A stretch of DNA of 61,729 nucleotides from positions 1-61,729 of the IMG/VR virus record IMGVR_UViG_3300043395_000560, one strand, 5' to 3'. The DNA is from a virus. The position numbers and the translations under genes were made by a program. The notes beneath the pieces are model-generated. The model was not told the origin of the DNA. It did not search any database and was given only the letters and a program-made list of their open reading frames with translations. Positions 49,238 through 57,388 of this stretch are shown here, in pieces (within the stretch, counting starts at the first letter, position 1; every line of letters starts with the position of its first letter).

Positions 49238-51712
49238 TTACTCCCTGCCTCTTGTCGGCCTCGGTAATTGCGGACGATTTGCTTCTACCCTGTCTTTTGC
49301 AATCTGAGTGCCTAACCTCACACCCTCTAACTCCATGTGCGCTTCCAGATCTGCCCGGTCTTTGGCAACGCGAGCGCCAACTTGCATACCAGCAATCTCC
49401 TTCTGCGCTTCGATTCTTTCTTCCTCGATACGCAAACGATCTTCTTTTTCCGCCATGTCGGCAGCCAGTTTTTGCTTCTTGAGTTCCAGTTCCTGCATCT
49501 TGATCTGTAGCTCTGCCTGCTGCATCTGAACCACCGGATCCATAGCCATTTGCTGCGCCTGCATCTGCGCCACCTCTGCCTGATCCTTCTGCAACAACTT
49601 GCCTGCCGCAGCCGCCATCATGCGAGATACCTCCACCTCCATCTCCGGCGACAACTCCTTGTCCATATCCGGCAGCGGAACACCCAGCATTTCCTCAATC
49701 TGTTTGCGATACTCAAAAGCCACATGCTCATTAATATGCGCCATCATCGCCGCCGACATAACGCTTGCCTGCGGGTTTTGACCCATGATTTGCATAAGCT
49801 TTGGATCCTGCATAGCCGCCGTGTGAACAGCAATATGCGCCTGATGATCCTGATAAATGAACGCCTTGACCGGCTTCATATTCATGATGGCCATGTTTTC
49901 TGACACAGGATCCTTCGGCTTCTGATCCTCCGCCGACGGCACAAGCTTGCCGATGTTCTTAATACCCAGAACATCCAACATCTGACGGTTCAACTCCACC
50001 ATGTCATATATCTGGGGGTTGGCCTGCGCCATTTGCATCACAGCCTGGTACTGCACCACCTTCTGCGCCATCGTGGCCGAGTTGGGATCGGACACCGGAA
50101 TCACATCCACCTGATCGTAGTCAGACTGTTTCGCGCGGCGCGTACCTTCTACCGGCTCATAGCTGTACTCTTCTGGGGTGTAGTCACGGATGATGTCTTT
50201 CAGCAGTTTTAGTTCCTGCTTCATCGCGTAGTGCATACGCGCCTGCACCGCAGACATCACTTTCAGGGTGCGCTCAAGGATGGCCAGTGTTGTACCAACC
50301 GGCGAGTTGGCCGACATGTCAGCCACTTTGAGATCAGCTGCCGAAGCGAAGCGCCTACCTTCCTCGACAATCTGATTCATCAGGGTCAAGAGAACCTGAC
50401 TTGGCTCCTTATAGGGAAGAGGCAGGATATTGTCTCGAATCGTTCCTGACGCAACGTCCACATCTCGAAACTCTCCCGGTGCAATCGGGGTGTCATCACC
50501 TTTAACTCGCATCCCCTTGGTCTTAAGTCCGCCAGGTAGATTGGATAACGTACCGGCGTCCACGAGCTGGCGAATAATGCTAGTGCCAGACTTAGCGAAA
50601 GCGCCAATAAGATGTATGAGACCAAAGGCATAAAATCCAAACCCCGGTATGTAGGGATAATGGACAAAGTGGGTGCGCTTTTGCTTGGTCTCATCATCAG
50701 GATGCCAGTTACGCCGTATAGCGAGTACCTCCTGCGAAGTTCTCTCCACCGTAACAATATAAGGAAGGCCAATCCCCGTCTCTTTGCCATCATCGTCTTT
50801 GTCCTCATAGCCAGGCAGGTCTAAATACACCTGCATTTCCAGAAGCTTATACCGATCGTCCGTGGTAGCCCGAAATCCCATCTTCTCAGCGATCTTCTTC
50901 TCGATATCGTCCAGTACATTCTGTGGTTCTGGTAGATCGATATCCCGATAGAAGCCGCCAACCATCAACTTACGCAGATCATTCTTGGTCTTGCGCATGA
51001 CATGCGTCACACGCGGCGCCGTTTCCAAGTTACTCGCCCCGTACGGCACAACCACATCCTCCGCCGGCACATATACAGACACCTGACGGTCTAAAGATGG
51101 GTCGAAATACACCTTCTTGAAGCCATTACCCGACAGACCCAAGCCCCATAACATGCGCTCATGCTCTGGCCGGTACTCAACCATGACTTCGGTCAGCTGA
51201 TAATTCATATCATCCCTGACTCGCTCGGCGGCATCCTTCTTTTGGGGCGTTTCCTTCCCGATAATCTTGGTTTTGACCGGCCCAGCGGCAGGGAAAGTTT
51301 CCATGATCGTCTCAGACTGGAACTTAACCAAGGCTTCCGAAAGGAGGGGGTGGTATACCCCGCAAGCACCTTCCCACGGTTCGGAACGTTCTTCAATTTT
51401 CATCCCCAAAAGCTCTAGGCCATCGACATACGTCTGCATCCAGTCCTTCCGGCTGCCAACGTCATCGTCAAAATCAGAGATCAGGTCGCCCGCAATCTCT
51501 TGCAGCACATCATCTGACAGCACTTCGGCCAAGTTGGTGTTGAACTCGTCATCAGCCTCTTCGTCCCGCTCAATTTCAATCTCTAAATCCCCCAGCCCGA
51601 TCGTCACAGACTCAGGATCCTCAATCTCAATCTCAAAATCTGGCTCTTCCTGCGCAATTGCATCCAGTCCAGTCGGTGCTTGGTACAAGGCTTTGTCGAA
51701 ATTCGTTGCCAT
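49238..51712 (-). CDS. Portal protein (824 aa)
   Basis: An acidic N-terminus with EIEIE repeats; 'SRKDWMQTYVDGLELLGMKI' and 'EPWEGACGVYHPLLSEALVK' are conserved portal blocks of the P22/SU10 type; a beta-rich wing follows, and the C-terminus is a long Met/Gln coiled-coil barrel ('LQIKMQELELKKQKLAADMA'). The length (824) fits large podovirus portals. Adjacent to TerL. Confidence 0.85.
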   Translation of the reverse strand: MATNFDKALYQAPTGLDAIAQEEPDFEIEIEDPESVTIGLGDLEIEIERDEEADDEFNTNLAEVLSDDVLQEIAGDLISDFDDDVGSRKDWMQTYVDGLELLGMKIEERSEPWEGACGVYHPLLSEALVKFQSETIMETFPAAGPVKTKIIGKETPQKKDAAERVRDDMNYQLTEVMVEYRPEHERMLWGLGLSGNGFKKVYFDPSLDRQVSVYVPAEDVVVPYGASNLETAPRVTHVMRKTKNDLRKLMVGGFYRDIDLPEPQNVLDDIEKKIAEKMGFRATTDDRYKLLEMQVYLDLPGYEDKDDDGKETGIGLPYIVTVERTSQEVLAIRRNWHPDDETKQKRTHFVHYPYIPGFGFYAFGLIHLIGAFAKSGTSIIRQLVDAGTLSNLPGGLKTKGMRVKGDDTPIAPGEFRDVDVASGTIRDNILPLPYKEPSQVLLTLMNQIVEEGRRFASAADLKVADMSANSPVGTTLAILERTLKVMSAVQARMHYAMKQELKLLKDIIRDYTPEEYSYEPVEGTRRAKQSDYDQVDVIPVSDPNSATMAQKVVQYQAVMQMAQANPQIYDMVELNRQMLDVLGIKNIGKLVPSAEDQKPKDPVSENMAIMNMKPVKAFIYQDHQAHIAVHTAAMQDPKLMQIMGQNPQASVMSAAMMAHINEHVAFEYRKQIEEMLGVPLPDMDKELSPEMEVEVSRMMAAAAGKLLQKDQAEVAQMQAQQMAMDPVVQMQQAELQIKMQELELKKQKLAADMAEKEDRLRIEEERIEAQKEIAGMQVGARVAKDRADLEAHMELEGVRLGTQIAKDRVEANRPQLPRPTRGRE

Positions 51713-51721
51713 GGTCTATCC

Positions 51722-53197
51722 TCAGTAGTAGCTTCGCTTACGCCGGAAGCCTAAGTCATCATCATCTTCATCTGAATCCAGTCGCAGGAAGCCGCCTTGG
51801 CGAAATCGCATCAAAGCCTGCACACTGGAGTCCACCAAATCGTCATGTTCCGCGTTCGGGAACCGCGCCATCTCTTCTATCACCTCGTCCGCCCATCTGG
51901 TCTCGGGCGCCCACACTTTACCGGAAGAAAATAGGTCTGTAACGCTGTTCAAACGCACGAACTTGTCATTTCCCCGCGTCGGCGTGTAGTCCTGAACCAT
52001 CACACCCATGCGTCTTAGCTCATATATCAACGGCGCACCCGCCGCTTTTGCTTCAATAATGCAGGAATCCGGCTGCCATTCATCATAAAAACGCTTCGCC
52101 GCCACCTTCAACTCAGGAAACTCCAGCTTTTCCTTGAAAGCATCCAGCAAAATAATGTTCACATCGCTCGGATCCTCATTTAAATGGAACACTCCCCACG
52201 TCGTACACGCAGAATAGTCCGCCCGCTGGCTTTTTGAGTACGCCGTATCCCAACTTTGGATGATAAATTCACACGCCGGCGGCCTTTCCCGCTCCCATCT
52301 GCGCCACCAATCCCGCTTTACGATCGCCCCCTCTTCTCCGGTAGGCTTTTGCTGATACTGCGCGTTCCATTTATACGGCGGAAGTTCTTCTTTTAACGCC
52401 TCTAGCTCCGGTAAAGACCAAAACTCTGGCCACAGCGCATTCCCCGACGGCAAAATCGCCGGCAGTTCTATGACTTCCCACTCCGTACTGTCACTCTTCA
52501 CCACCCGGCCAGTCAGATCTTTGTCACTCCACCGGGTCATCACTACAACTATCGCCCCGCCAGGCTGTAAACGCTGGCGCGGACCTGACGTATACCACTC
52601 ATAAACCCCGTCAAATACGCTCGGATCCCCCTGCGCTAATCTCGCTTCCTGTTCAGAATGGGGATCGTCAATAATCAACAGATCCGCACCCTTACCAGTA
52701 ACCGTACCCCCAACGCCAATCGCAAAATAATCCCCGCCATGACTTGTCGCCCAGCGTCCCGCCGCCTTGGAATCTGCCCTCAATCCCACATTCGGGAAGA
52801 TCTTTGCATATTGATCACTGTCCACTAAGTTCCTGACCTTCCGGCCAAACCCGACCGCCAGTTCCGCCGTGTTAGAAGTCTGGATCACCTTCTTATTCGG
52901 ATACTTCCCCAAAAACCAAGCCGGCAATAAGTAGGAGGCAAACTCACTTTTCGTATGTCGCGGCGGCATGTTGATAATCAGCCGCTTTAACTTCCCCTCC
53001 GCTATCTCCTCAAACTTCTTGGCCATAAGTGCGTGATGTCTGCCATGTATAAATCCCGGCCACATCTCTTTCACAAAAGCCATAAAAGATGCCTGCGCCT
53101 TCTCCCGCACCACCGCATCCCGGTACTGCCCCACCTGCTCCAGCAGCTTCTCCTGCTCAGCGCGCGGCAACTTCCCTATCAGCTCAGAAAGATCCAT
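51722..53197 (-). CDS. terL: Terminase large subunit (491 aa)
   Basis: DNA-packaging motor. Walker A-like 'NMPPRHTKSE' at about 76-85; Walker B 'DLLIIDDPHSE' at about 172-181; the C-terminal RNase-H-type nuclease has Asp317 ('SWDTAYS'), Glu382 ('IIEAKAAG') and Asp452/453 ('HDDLVDS'). All expected motor and nuclease residues are present, with a length normal for the family. The gene lies just upstream of the portal. Confidence 0.95.
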   Translation of the reverse strand: MDLSELIGKLPRAEQEKLLEQVGQYRDAVVREKAQASFMAFVKEMWPGFIHGRHHALMAKKFEEIAEGKLKRLIINMPPRHTKSEFASYLLPAWFLGKYPNKKVIQTSNTAELAVGFGRKVRNLVDSDQYAKIFPNVGLRADSKAAGRWATSHGGDYFAIGVGGTVTGKGADLLIIDDPHSEQEARLAQGDPSVFDGVYEWYTSGPRQRLQPGGAIVVVMTRWSDKDLTGRVVKSDSTEWEVIELPAILPSGNALWPEFWSLPELEALKEELPPYKWNAQYQQKPTGEEGAIVKRDWWRRWERERPPACEFIIQSWDTAYSKSQRADYSACTTWGVFHLNEDPSDVNIILLDAFKEKLEFPELKVAAKRFYDEWQPDSCIIEAKAAGAPLIYELRRMGVMVQDYTPTRGNDKFVRLNSVTDLFSSGKVWAPETRWADEVIEEMARFPNAEHDDLVDSSVQALMRFRQGGFLRLDSDEDDDDLGFRRKRSYY

Positions 53198-53228
53198 CTC
53201 TTTGATTAATTCGGACTAACCACAAAAT

Positions 53229-53594
53229 TCACTCCAGATACCTAAACTGTATATACACCGGACGCACACTCCTCACCGCCCCCTTCACCTTCTTCAACAC
53301 CCCCAACTTCACTAACCGCCCAATAATCTCACTCGTATTCCCCATCCCACCCTTACCGCGCAACTCACATATATCCCGAATCGACGGCCCAAACCCCTTC
53401 TGCTTCCACCACTCATCCACTATCAAAAACACCTCACGCTGCGCCGGCGTCATCTCCATCCCCTCACATTCCTCATACGTCTTCTCCCGCCTCCTGGCCA
53501 CCATCTCCCTATTTATCAACAATTTGGTGCGCTGCATCACGACACTATTTGGCATAAACACTACGTTCTCAGACCCGAATGGCAACGTTGCCAC
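53229..53594 (-). CDS. LexA-type winged-helix protein (up to 121 aa, start uncertain)
   Basis: 'MTPAQREVFLIVDEWWKQKG' and 'PSIRDICELRGKGGMGNTSE' then 'LVKLGVLKKVKG' match the LexA DNA-binding domain; the peptidase domain is absent. The frame opens with a GTG at 53594 inside the 14-bp palindrome; an ATG at 53453 has AGGGG at 6-nt spacing and gives a 74-aa protein starting where LexA domains usually start. In that case the palindrome lies in its leader. Probable phage regulator placed between TerS and TerL. Confidence 0.7.
   Translation of the reverse strand: MATLPFGSENVVFMPNSVVMQRTKLLINREMVARRREKTYEECEGMEMTPAQREVFLIVDEWWKQKGFGPSIRDICELRGKGGMGNTSEIIGRLVKLGVLKKVKGAVRSVRPVYIQFRYLE
53580..53593. 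promoter_or_regulatory. 14-bp palindrome, second copy (operator candidate)
   Basis: TGGCAACGTTGCCA, identical to 3020-3033. It lies just after the TerS stop, at the head of the LexA-like gene, so it may be an autoregulatory site. Confidence 0.6.
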
Positions 53595-53599
53595 TCGAC

Positions 53600-54337
53600 T
53601 TATTGCGGTGCAGCATCGTCATTTTCTTCAAAAATATCCCCCCGGGGGGTGGGCGTTTTGGAAGAGATGGGGGTGGGTTCCGATATTTGGGGTGGTGGTT
53701 CGTGTGGAGTACTATGTATGTCAGAGCCGGAGTCCCATGCTGACGTTTGGGGGTGTACCCCTCCGGTGGGGTCGCCCAGGCTGGCATCGTCAACCCCTCC
53801 CACCAGCTCGGTCAGTAGCGCGGTCGCATCAACGTCCTGCACATCACTAGCTTGCATGGTTATGGTTCGCAGCTGATCTAGTATCTGCGCTCTGATCTCG
53901 CCGCTGTCCTTGACGTGTTCGACGCGCTTCGTTTCGCGGAAGGCATCGACCCCGACCAGCTGCCCGATGCTACGCACAGCCTGAATACGCGCGCTGTCTT
54001 TGCTGTCTGGATTTGTGGCTATTTCAGCCAGTGTTGAGATGACAATAGAGTGCAAGCCAGCTGCAGAATGTAGCGCAGCCAGTTCATTAGCCCGTTCTAT
54101 CCGTTCTATTTCCGATTTGATTCTGGCATCGGCCTTGAGCCTACTTGCCATATCTCCCACCGCTTTAGGCTTTGCTTTGCTGTTATATGCGATACGCAGA
54201 CTATCAGCCCCCGTATGACCTAATGCCACCGCTTCGGCGAACTTGCGCATTTTGGGTGTTAGCGTACCTTTTTTGATACGCATTGCCCCTTCTATTCCTT
54301 TTGCCTTTATTGCTTGGTGTATAGCTTTGCGGTTCAT
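53600..54337 (-). CDS. terS: Terminase small subunit (245 aa)
   Basis: The ATG at 54337 (MNRKAIHQAIKAKGIEGAMR) is preferred; an in-frame start 45 nt upstream adds an unlikely Ser/Glu/His leader. 'LTPKMRKFAEAVALGHTGAD' with 'PKAVGDMASRLKADARIKSE' is the TerS HTH arrangement, followed by a coiled oligomerisation region and a Pro/Asp-rich tail. First gene of the late block, next to TerL. Confidence 0.85.
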   Translation of the reverse strand: MNRKAIHQAIKAKGIEGAMRIKKGTLTPKMRKFAEAVALGHTGADSLRIAYNSKAKPKAVGDMASRLKADARIKSEIERIERANELAALHSAAGLHSIVISTLAEIATNPDSKDSARIQAVRSIGQLVGVDAFRETKRVEHVKDSGEIRAQILDQLRTITMQASDVQDVDATALLTELVGGVDDASLGDPTGGVHPQTSAWDSGSDIHSTPHEPPPQISEPTPISSKTPTPRGDIFEENDDAAPQ

Positions 54338-54397
54338 ATTGGCCTGATGTTCGCTGCGCTCACTTGCCCGCCCGCCGGACAATCACGCGCCCGAAGA

Positions 54398-54408
54398 TAC
54401 CGGAACAA
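54398..54408 (-). promoter_or_regulatory. TACCGGAACAA box, copy 3
   Basis: Identical to the boxes at 2175 and 2817. Here it lies about 60 bp upstream of the TerS start on the leftward strand. Confidence 0.45.
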
Positions 54409-54480
54409 AACCGGAAAATCAACAATAGCCTGAATCTATCGCCGCAAGCCTGGCAATAGCAGTGCTATCAATACCGCGAA

Positions 54481-54500
54481 AATGATAGAAATATATCATT
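54481..54500. promoter_or_regulatory. Inverted repeat AATGATA-N6-TATCATT
   Basis: Perfect 7-bp arms in an AT-rich stretch just upstream of the early promoter. Candidate regulator site. Confidence 0.5.
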
Positions 54501-54505
54501 GACAA

Positions 54506-54536
54506 AATATACTGTTACCCCTTGACATAGTATATT
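54506..54536. promoter_or_regulatory. Inverted repeat AATATACT...AGTATATT around the -35
   Basis: Perfect 8-bp arms (54506-54513 and 54529-54536), 15 bp apart, with the TTGACA of the early promoter between them. A dimer bound here would cover the -35 box. Confidence 0.55.
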
Positions 54537-54550
54537 GATGCACCTATAAC
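54522..54550 (+). promoter_or_regulatory. Sigma70-type early promoter (rightward)
   Basis: TTGACA (54522-54527), 17-bp spacer, TATAAC (54545-54550). Transcription would start near 54557, 40 bases before the first ATG at 54596. Confidence 0.85.
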
Positions 54551-54595
54551 GTCACCTGTAGCACCGATCAACGAATAACCCTCTGAGGTGAACCA

Positions 54596-54973
54596 ATGAA
54601 CGATTACACCGCATACGCTGTATCTGACCTGTACACAGCTGGCCGTTCTTGCGATGGGCAGCCTTTTATCGCTGAACAATTTTATGTGCTGATTGAAAAC
54701 ACTCGCGGCACTCGCTTTCGCCATGTTTCCACTTGGAACGGTACAGAGAGTGTTATCTGTTCCGATACAGGCGATACGCACTTTCCCGACCTAACCGATC
54801 AGGCACTCGCCAAAGCAACACGACTCGCCGAGCGCGTTAATGCCGCTTTCGCCGCTGGCAACGGTATTGATTGGGCGTACTGGTACGAAATTGATCCGGC
54901 ATATGGGTCTGACGAGTATCAATCGCAAGGTATTGAAGCACAACGCGCGTTTGCAGAGCGCGCAGAAGCCTGA
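54596..54973 (+). CDS. Early protein (125 aa), plasmid-like
   Basis: Starts MNDYTAYAVSDLYTAGRSCD. Resembles small uncharacterised proteins on proteobacterial plasmids and phages. The C-terminal 'NGIDWAYWYEIDPAYGSDEY' block is related to 'AAIDWAYTVEADPLGVLREW' in the gene at 55285. Function unknown. First gene of the early rightward operon. Confidence 0.7.
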   Translation: MNDYTAYAVSDLYTAGRSCDGQPFIAEQFYVLIENTRGTRFRHVSTWNGTESVICSDTGDTHFPDLTDQALAKATRLAERVNAAFAAGNGIDWAYWYEIDPAYGSDEYQSQGIEAQRAFAERAEA

Positions 54974-55010
54974 TAACCCGACCCGCCCGCCCAGGCGGGC
55001 ATTTTCTGGA
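54974..55010 (+). repeat. Intergenic GC hairpin element, copy 1
   Basis: AACCCGACCCGCCCGC, a short loop, then GGCGGGCATTTTCTGGAG, ending in the ribosome site of the next gene. Nearly the same element recurs at 55612-55650. The stem and following Ts resemble a weak terminator fused to an RBS. Confidence 0.6.
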
Positions 55011-55020
55011 GATACTAACC

Positions 55021-55272
55021 ATGACATACCGCTTTATAACCGACCCTGGGCATGGCTGGCTTGAAGTGCCACGCGCTGAGCTTGACGCGCTTGGAATCCG
55101 CCACTCAATCAGCGAATACTCATATCAACGCGATGAGATGGTCTATCTGGAGGAGGACTGCGACTTCGCCCGCTTTGCAGCCGCTAAAGCCGCGCGCGCC
55201 GAGCCTGTGAAGTACACCGAGCTGTACCAGGAAAACACTTTTGTTCGCAACCTGCCACGCTTTCAACCATAA
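55021..55272 (+). CDS. Early protein (83 aa), plasmid-like
   Basis: 'YRFITDPGHGWLEVPRAELD' and 'ISEYSYQRDEMVYLEEDCD' are recurrent in small proteins on proteobacterial plasmids. No function is known. GGAG lies upstream in the hairpin element. Confidence 0.7.
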   Translation: MTYRFITDPGHGWLEVPRAELDALGIRHSISEYSYQRDEMVYLEEDCDFARFAAAKAARAEPVKYTELYQENTFVRNLPRFQP

Positions 55273-55284
55273 GGAAACCGACCA

Positions 55285-55614
55285 ATGAAAGACTATCTCA
55301 CTATCGGAACTGTGCCGACCGACGAGGACTGCACCCAAACTGAGCCGACCGGACAGTATGCGACCGCGCAGCGCCGTGAAGCACGACTATTCGCCGACCA
55401 AGTGCGCCGCTACTATCCCGAACCCGATGCAGGTTATATGACCGTTAAATCATTCCCGCACGACTTCGGCAACTACTACGAAGCTTGCGCCGTTTTTGAT
55501 GATGAGAATGAAGCTGCTATTGACTGGGCATATACCGTAGAAGCTGACCCGCTTGGTGTACTGCGCGAATGGGATCAAGTTGCCCGCGCCGAGCTTGGAT
55601 TACAAACCACCTAA
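55285..55614 (+). CDS. Early protein (109 aa)
   Basis: Starts MKDYLTIGTVPTDEDCTQTE, with AAGGAAACCGACCA just upstream (also used before 56317). Contains the IDWAY block shared with the gene at 54596, so the two may be distant paralogues. Confidence 0.7.
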   Translation: MKDYLTIGTVPTDEDCTQTEPTGQYATAQRREARLFADQVRRYYPEPDAGYMTVKSFPHDFGNYYEACAVFDDENEAAIDWAYTVEADPLGVLREWDQVARAELGLQTT

Positions 55615-55650
55615 CCCGACCCGCCCGCTTCGGCGGGCATTTTCTGGAGT
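55612..55650 (+). repeat. Intergenic GC hairpin element, copy 2
   Basis: Same layout and nearly the same bases as 54974-55010 (CCGCCCGC, TTC loop, GGCGGGCATTTTCTGGAG); the loop differs. Confidence 0.6.
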
Positions 55651-55657
55651 TTAGACC

Positions 55658-55741
55658 ATGCAAACCATCGCCGAGATCATCGCTGGCATTATTGGCTTTT
55701 TAATAATGTGGGCTTTTCTTTTTGTTTTGCTTTCATTCTGA
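55658..55741 (+). CDS. Tiny membrane peptide (27 aa)
   Basis: Starts MQTIAEIIAGIIGFLIMWAF and is almost wholly hydrophobic. Follows the CTGGAG ribosome site of hairpin element 2. Likely a real single-pass peptide, but too short to classify. Confidence 0.5.
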   Translation: MQTIAEIIAGIIGFLIMWAFLFVLLSF

Positions 55742-55749
55742 GGATGACC

Positions 55750-55908
55750 ATGACACGCGAACAATTAATTAATCTGTACCTAATTTGGGTGAATGATTTT
55801 GTAACTATTGGCGGATTTGCCGATTACTACGGGCTGCACGATTCCGAGGCCGAGATGCTGTTATCAGTTGCCCGCAGCGCATACGAAAACCCGCACCCAG
55901 AAGCATAA
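55750..55908 (+). CDS. Early protein (52 aa)
   Basis: The ATG at 55750 (MTREQLINLYLIWVNDFV) follows GAGGATGACC; the longer frame starts inside the membrane peptide. 'GGFADYYGLHDSEAEMLLSV' resembles small plasmid-borne proteins. Function unknown. Confidence 0.6.
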   Translation: MTREQLINLYLIWVNDFVTIGGFADYYGLHDSEAEMLLSVARSAYENPHPEA

Positions 55909-55919
55909 CGAGGCCGAAC

Positions 55920-56102
55920 ATGAAAACATACCGCGATTACTCACACCTGCCCGCACACGCCGCCTACATCGGCGGCAGCTATCCCGATGGCAGCATCGAC
56001 CTGTCAACACTCGACGCGCTTGATGATGCGCTTGCGCCCGTGTGCCTGATCGAATCAGACGGAACGCGCCATTATTTTGACATCGCTATTTATTTGGATT
56101 GA
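55920..56102 (+). CDS. Early protein (60 aa)
   Basis: Starts MKTYRDYSHLPAHAAYIGGS; 'YPDGSIDLSTLDALDDALAP' then a short beta end. A weak GAGG precedes it. No function recognised. Confidence 0.6.
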   Translation: MKTYRDYSHLPAHAAYIGGSYPDGSIDLSTLDALDDALAPVCLIESDGTRHYFDIAIYLD

Positions 56103-56112
56103 AAGGCCGATT

Positions 56113-56304
56113 ATGCGAACCGCCGCCGAAACCGCCACGCTATTGATCGCGCAGCTTGGCGATGCCAACGCCTACCGCCGCGCAAGCGACCATTATCAGG
56201 GTTATGACAACCGCGCCCATCCTGGCGCGAAGTACTGGCACAAAGTAATGGAACTTATCCGCAGCACCGACCGCAGTCGCGGTCAGCAACCCCTCGACCT
56301 ATAA
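56113..56304 (+). CDS. Early protein (63 aa)
   Basis: The ATG at 56113 (MRTAAETATLLIAQLGDANA) follows AAGG; the longer open frame begins in the preceding gene and is rejected. Helical. Function unknown. Confidence 0.6.
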   Translation: MRTAAETATLLIAQLGDANAYRRASDHYQGYDNRAHPGAKYWHKVMELIRSTDRSRGQQPLDL

Positions 56305-56316
56305 AGGAAACCGACC

Positions 56317-56610
56317 ATGCAATACTCACTCGACCGCGCTATCCATGACGCTAAATTTTCGAACGGCCAGCACACGCTCACCGACGAACAACAAGCCGCC
56401 ATCTTTCAAATGCTTGCGACCCGATGCCGCAGCGCGACCAAAGCAAAACTAGGCCGCCGCCTTGAAATGCCGCTATCGCTTTGGCCATCCTATGGCATTT
56501 TTTCCCGCCTGATACTGCGCGACGATCAGACTGGCCGACCCTATTACATCACCGGCCAAGATTGGAACGTCGAACGCGCCACCCTGCGCGACCTGATTCT
56601 GAAAGGTTAA
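56317..56610 (+). CDS. Early protein (97 aa)
   Basis: Starts MQYSLDRAIHDAKFSNGQHT; basic helical middle ('CRSATKAKLGRRLEMPL') and a C-terminal 'YYITGQDWNVERATLRDLIL'. AAGGAAACCGACC leader as at 55285. No function recognised. Confidence 0.6.
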   Translation: MQYSLDRAIHDAKFSNGQHTLTDEQQAAIFQMLATRCRSATKAKLGRRLEMPLSLWPSYGIFSRLILRDDQTGRPYYITGQDWNVERATLRDLILKG

Positions 56611-56614
56611 TAAA

Positions 56615-56812
56615 ATGAAAATCACTATCCGCGCCGACAAAAATTACGGACTGATAACCTACTACCCAGCCTGCGACCGCGCAAAAATATTTGCCAAGAT
56701 CGCCGGAACCAAAACCCTTACGACCCACGCCCTGCGCGATATCGCCGCGCTGGGTGTTGAGATTGAGATCGAGCAGACTGCCCCGCGCACGTTCACCCAC
56801 GCCGCCGCTTAG
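56615..56812 (+). CDS. Early protein (65 aa)
   Basis: Starts MKITIRADKNYGLITYYPAC and is beta-rich at first, then helical. Its stop is part of the first RBS cassette. No function recognised. Confidence 0.6.
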   Translation: MKITIRADKNYGLITYYPACDRAKIFAKIAGTKTLTTHALRDIAALGVEIEIEQTAPRTFTHAAA

Positions 56813-56824
56813 GAGATCAGACCG
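56811..56824 (+). repeat. RBS cassette copy 1 (AGGAGATCAGACCG)
   Basis: Lies directly before the ATG at 56825 and contains a strong AGGAG. The other four copies read AGGAGATCAGACG. Confidence 0.75.
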
Positions 56825-57109
56825 ATGAAAAACTTTTCAATTGCACCCTGGAAAGCCGCTTATTCCTACTCGCACGAATATGTCCGCGACATTAAAGACG
56901 CGCAAGGGGAAATCATCGCCCAGGTTTGCGACCTAGAAAAAGAATCAGACGAAAGCACCGCCAACGCCCGACTCATCGCCGCCGCGCCGGACTTGCTCGA
57001 CGCGCTGCGAGGGATGCTCGAATACTTCTGCGAGAACGGACACGACGATTATTCCGACACCGAAACCGTACAAGCAGCGCGCGCAGCAATAGCCAAAGCC
57101 ACCAACTAG
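56825..57109 (+). CDS. Early protein with 'ANARLIAAAPDLLDAL' motif (94 aa)
   Basis: 'STANARLIAAAPDLLDALRG' is the hallmark of a very common small phage and prophage protein of unknown function. The rest is helical and acidic. Preceded by RBS cassette copy 1. Confidence 0.8.
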   Translation: MKNFSIAPWKAAYSYSHEYVRDIKDAQGEIIAQVCDLEKESDESTANARLIAAAPDLLDALRGMLEYFCENGHDDYSDTETVQAARAAIAKATN

Positions 57110-57120
57110 GAGATCAGACG
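57108..57120 (+). repeat. RBS cassette copy 2
   Basis: AGGAGATCAGACG immediately before the ATG at 57121. Confidence 0.8.
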
Positions 57121-57369
57121 ATGAACACACTACGCGAAACCGCAGAAAATTTTGCCCTGAATCAATGGTTATCAGACGCGCCATGCCACCTGACATATCA
57201 GGAAATAATTAGCCAACTTCGGTCAGAAGAATATCTCGAAGGTGATGACATTGTTGTTTGGGAGCCGATAGAAGATTACTCCGGCGAATGGATTGCCGAC
57301 ACGATTGAAGATACGCGCTGCGCTTTTGAACGCTCCGCTGCGCGGGTCAAAGTTGTTGCAATACTATGA
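57121..57369 (+). CDS. Early protein (82 aa)
   Basis: Starts MNTLRETAENFALNQWLSDA; acidic and helical. The start is fixed by the RBS cassette. No function recognised. Confidence 0.65.
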   Translation: MNTLRETAENFALNQWLSDAPCHLTYQEIISQLRSEEYLEGDDIVVWEPIEDYSGEWIADTIEDTRCAFERSAARVKVVAIL

Positions 57370-57375
57370 ACTAAC

Positions 57376-57388
57376 AGGAGATCAGACG
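57376..57388 (+). repeat. RBS cassette copy 3
   Basis: AGGAGATCAGACG immediately before the ATG at 57389. Confidence 0.8.

Larger units (their letters stand above)
54338..54595. promoter_or_regulatory. Divergent control region between late and early blocks
   Basis: No gene. In order: TACCGGAACAA box (54398-54408), ATAGCA-G-TGCTAT palindrome (54456-54468), AATGATA-N6-TATCATT (54481-54500), AATATACT...AGTATATT (54506-54536) and the rightward promoter. No convincing leftward sigma70 promoter was found, so the late block may need an activator. Confidence 0.65.

Noticed and set aside
53524-53850. Rightward 108-aa open frame across TerS and LexA-like genes
   Set aside because: Antisense to TerS; unusual composition and no ribosome site.
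54499-54504. Second TTGACA as another promoter
   Set aside because: No acceptable -10 at 16-18 bp spacing.
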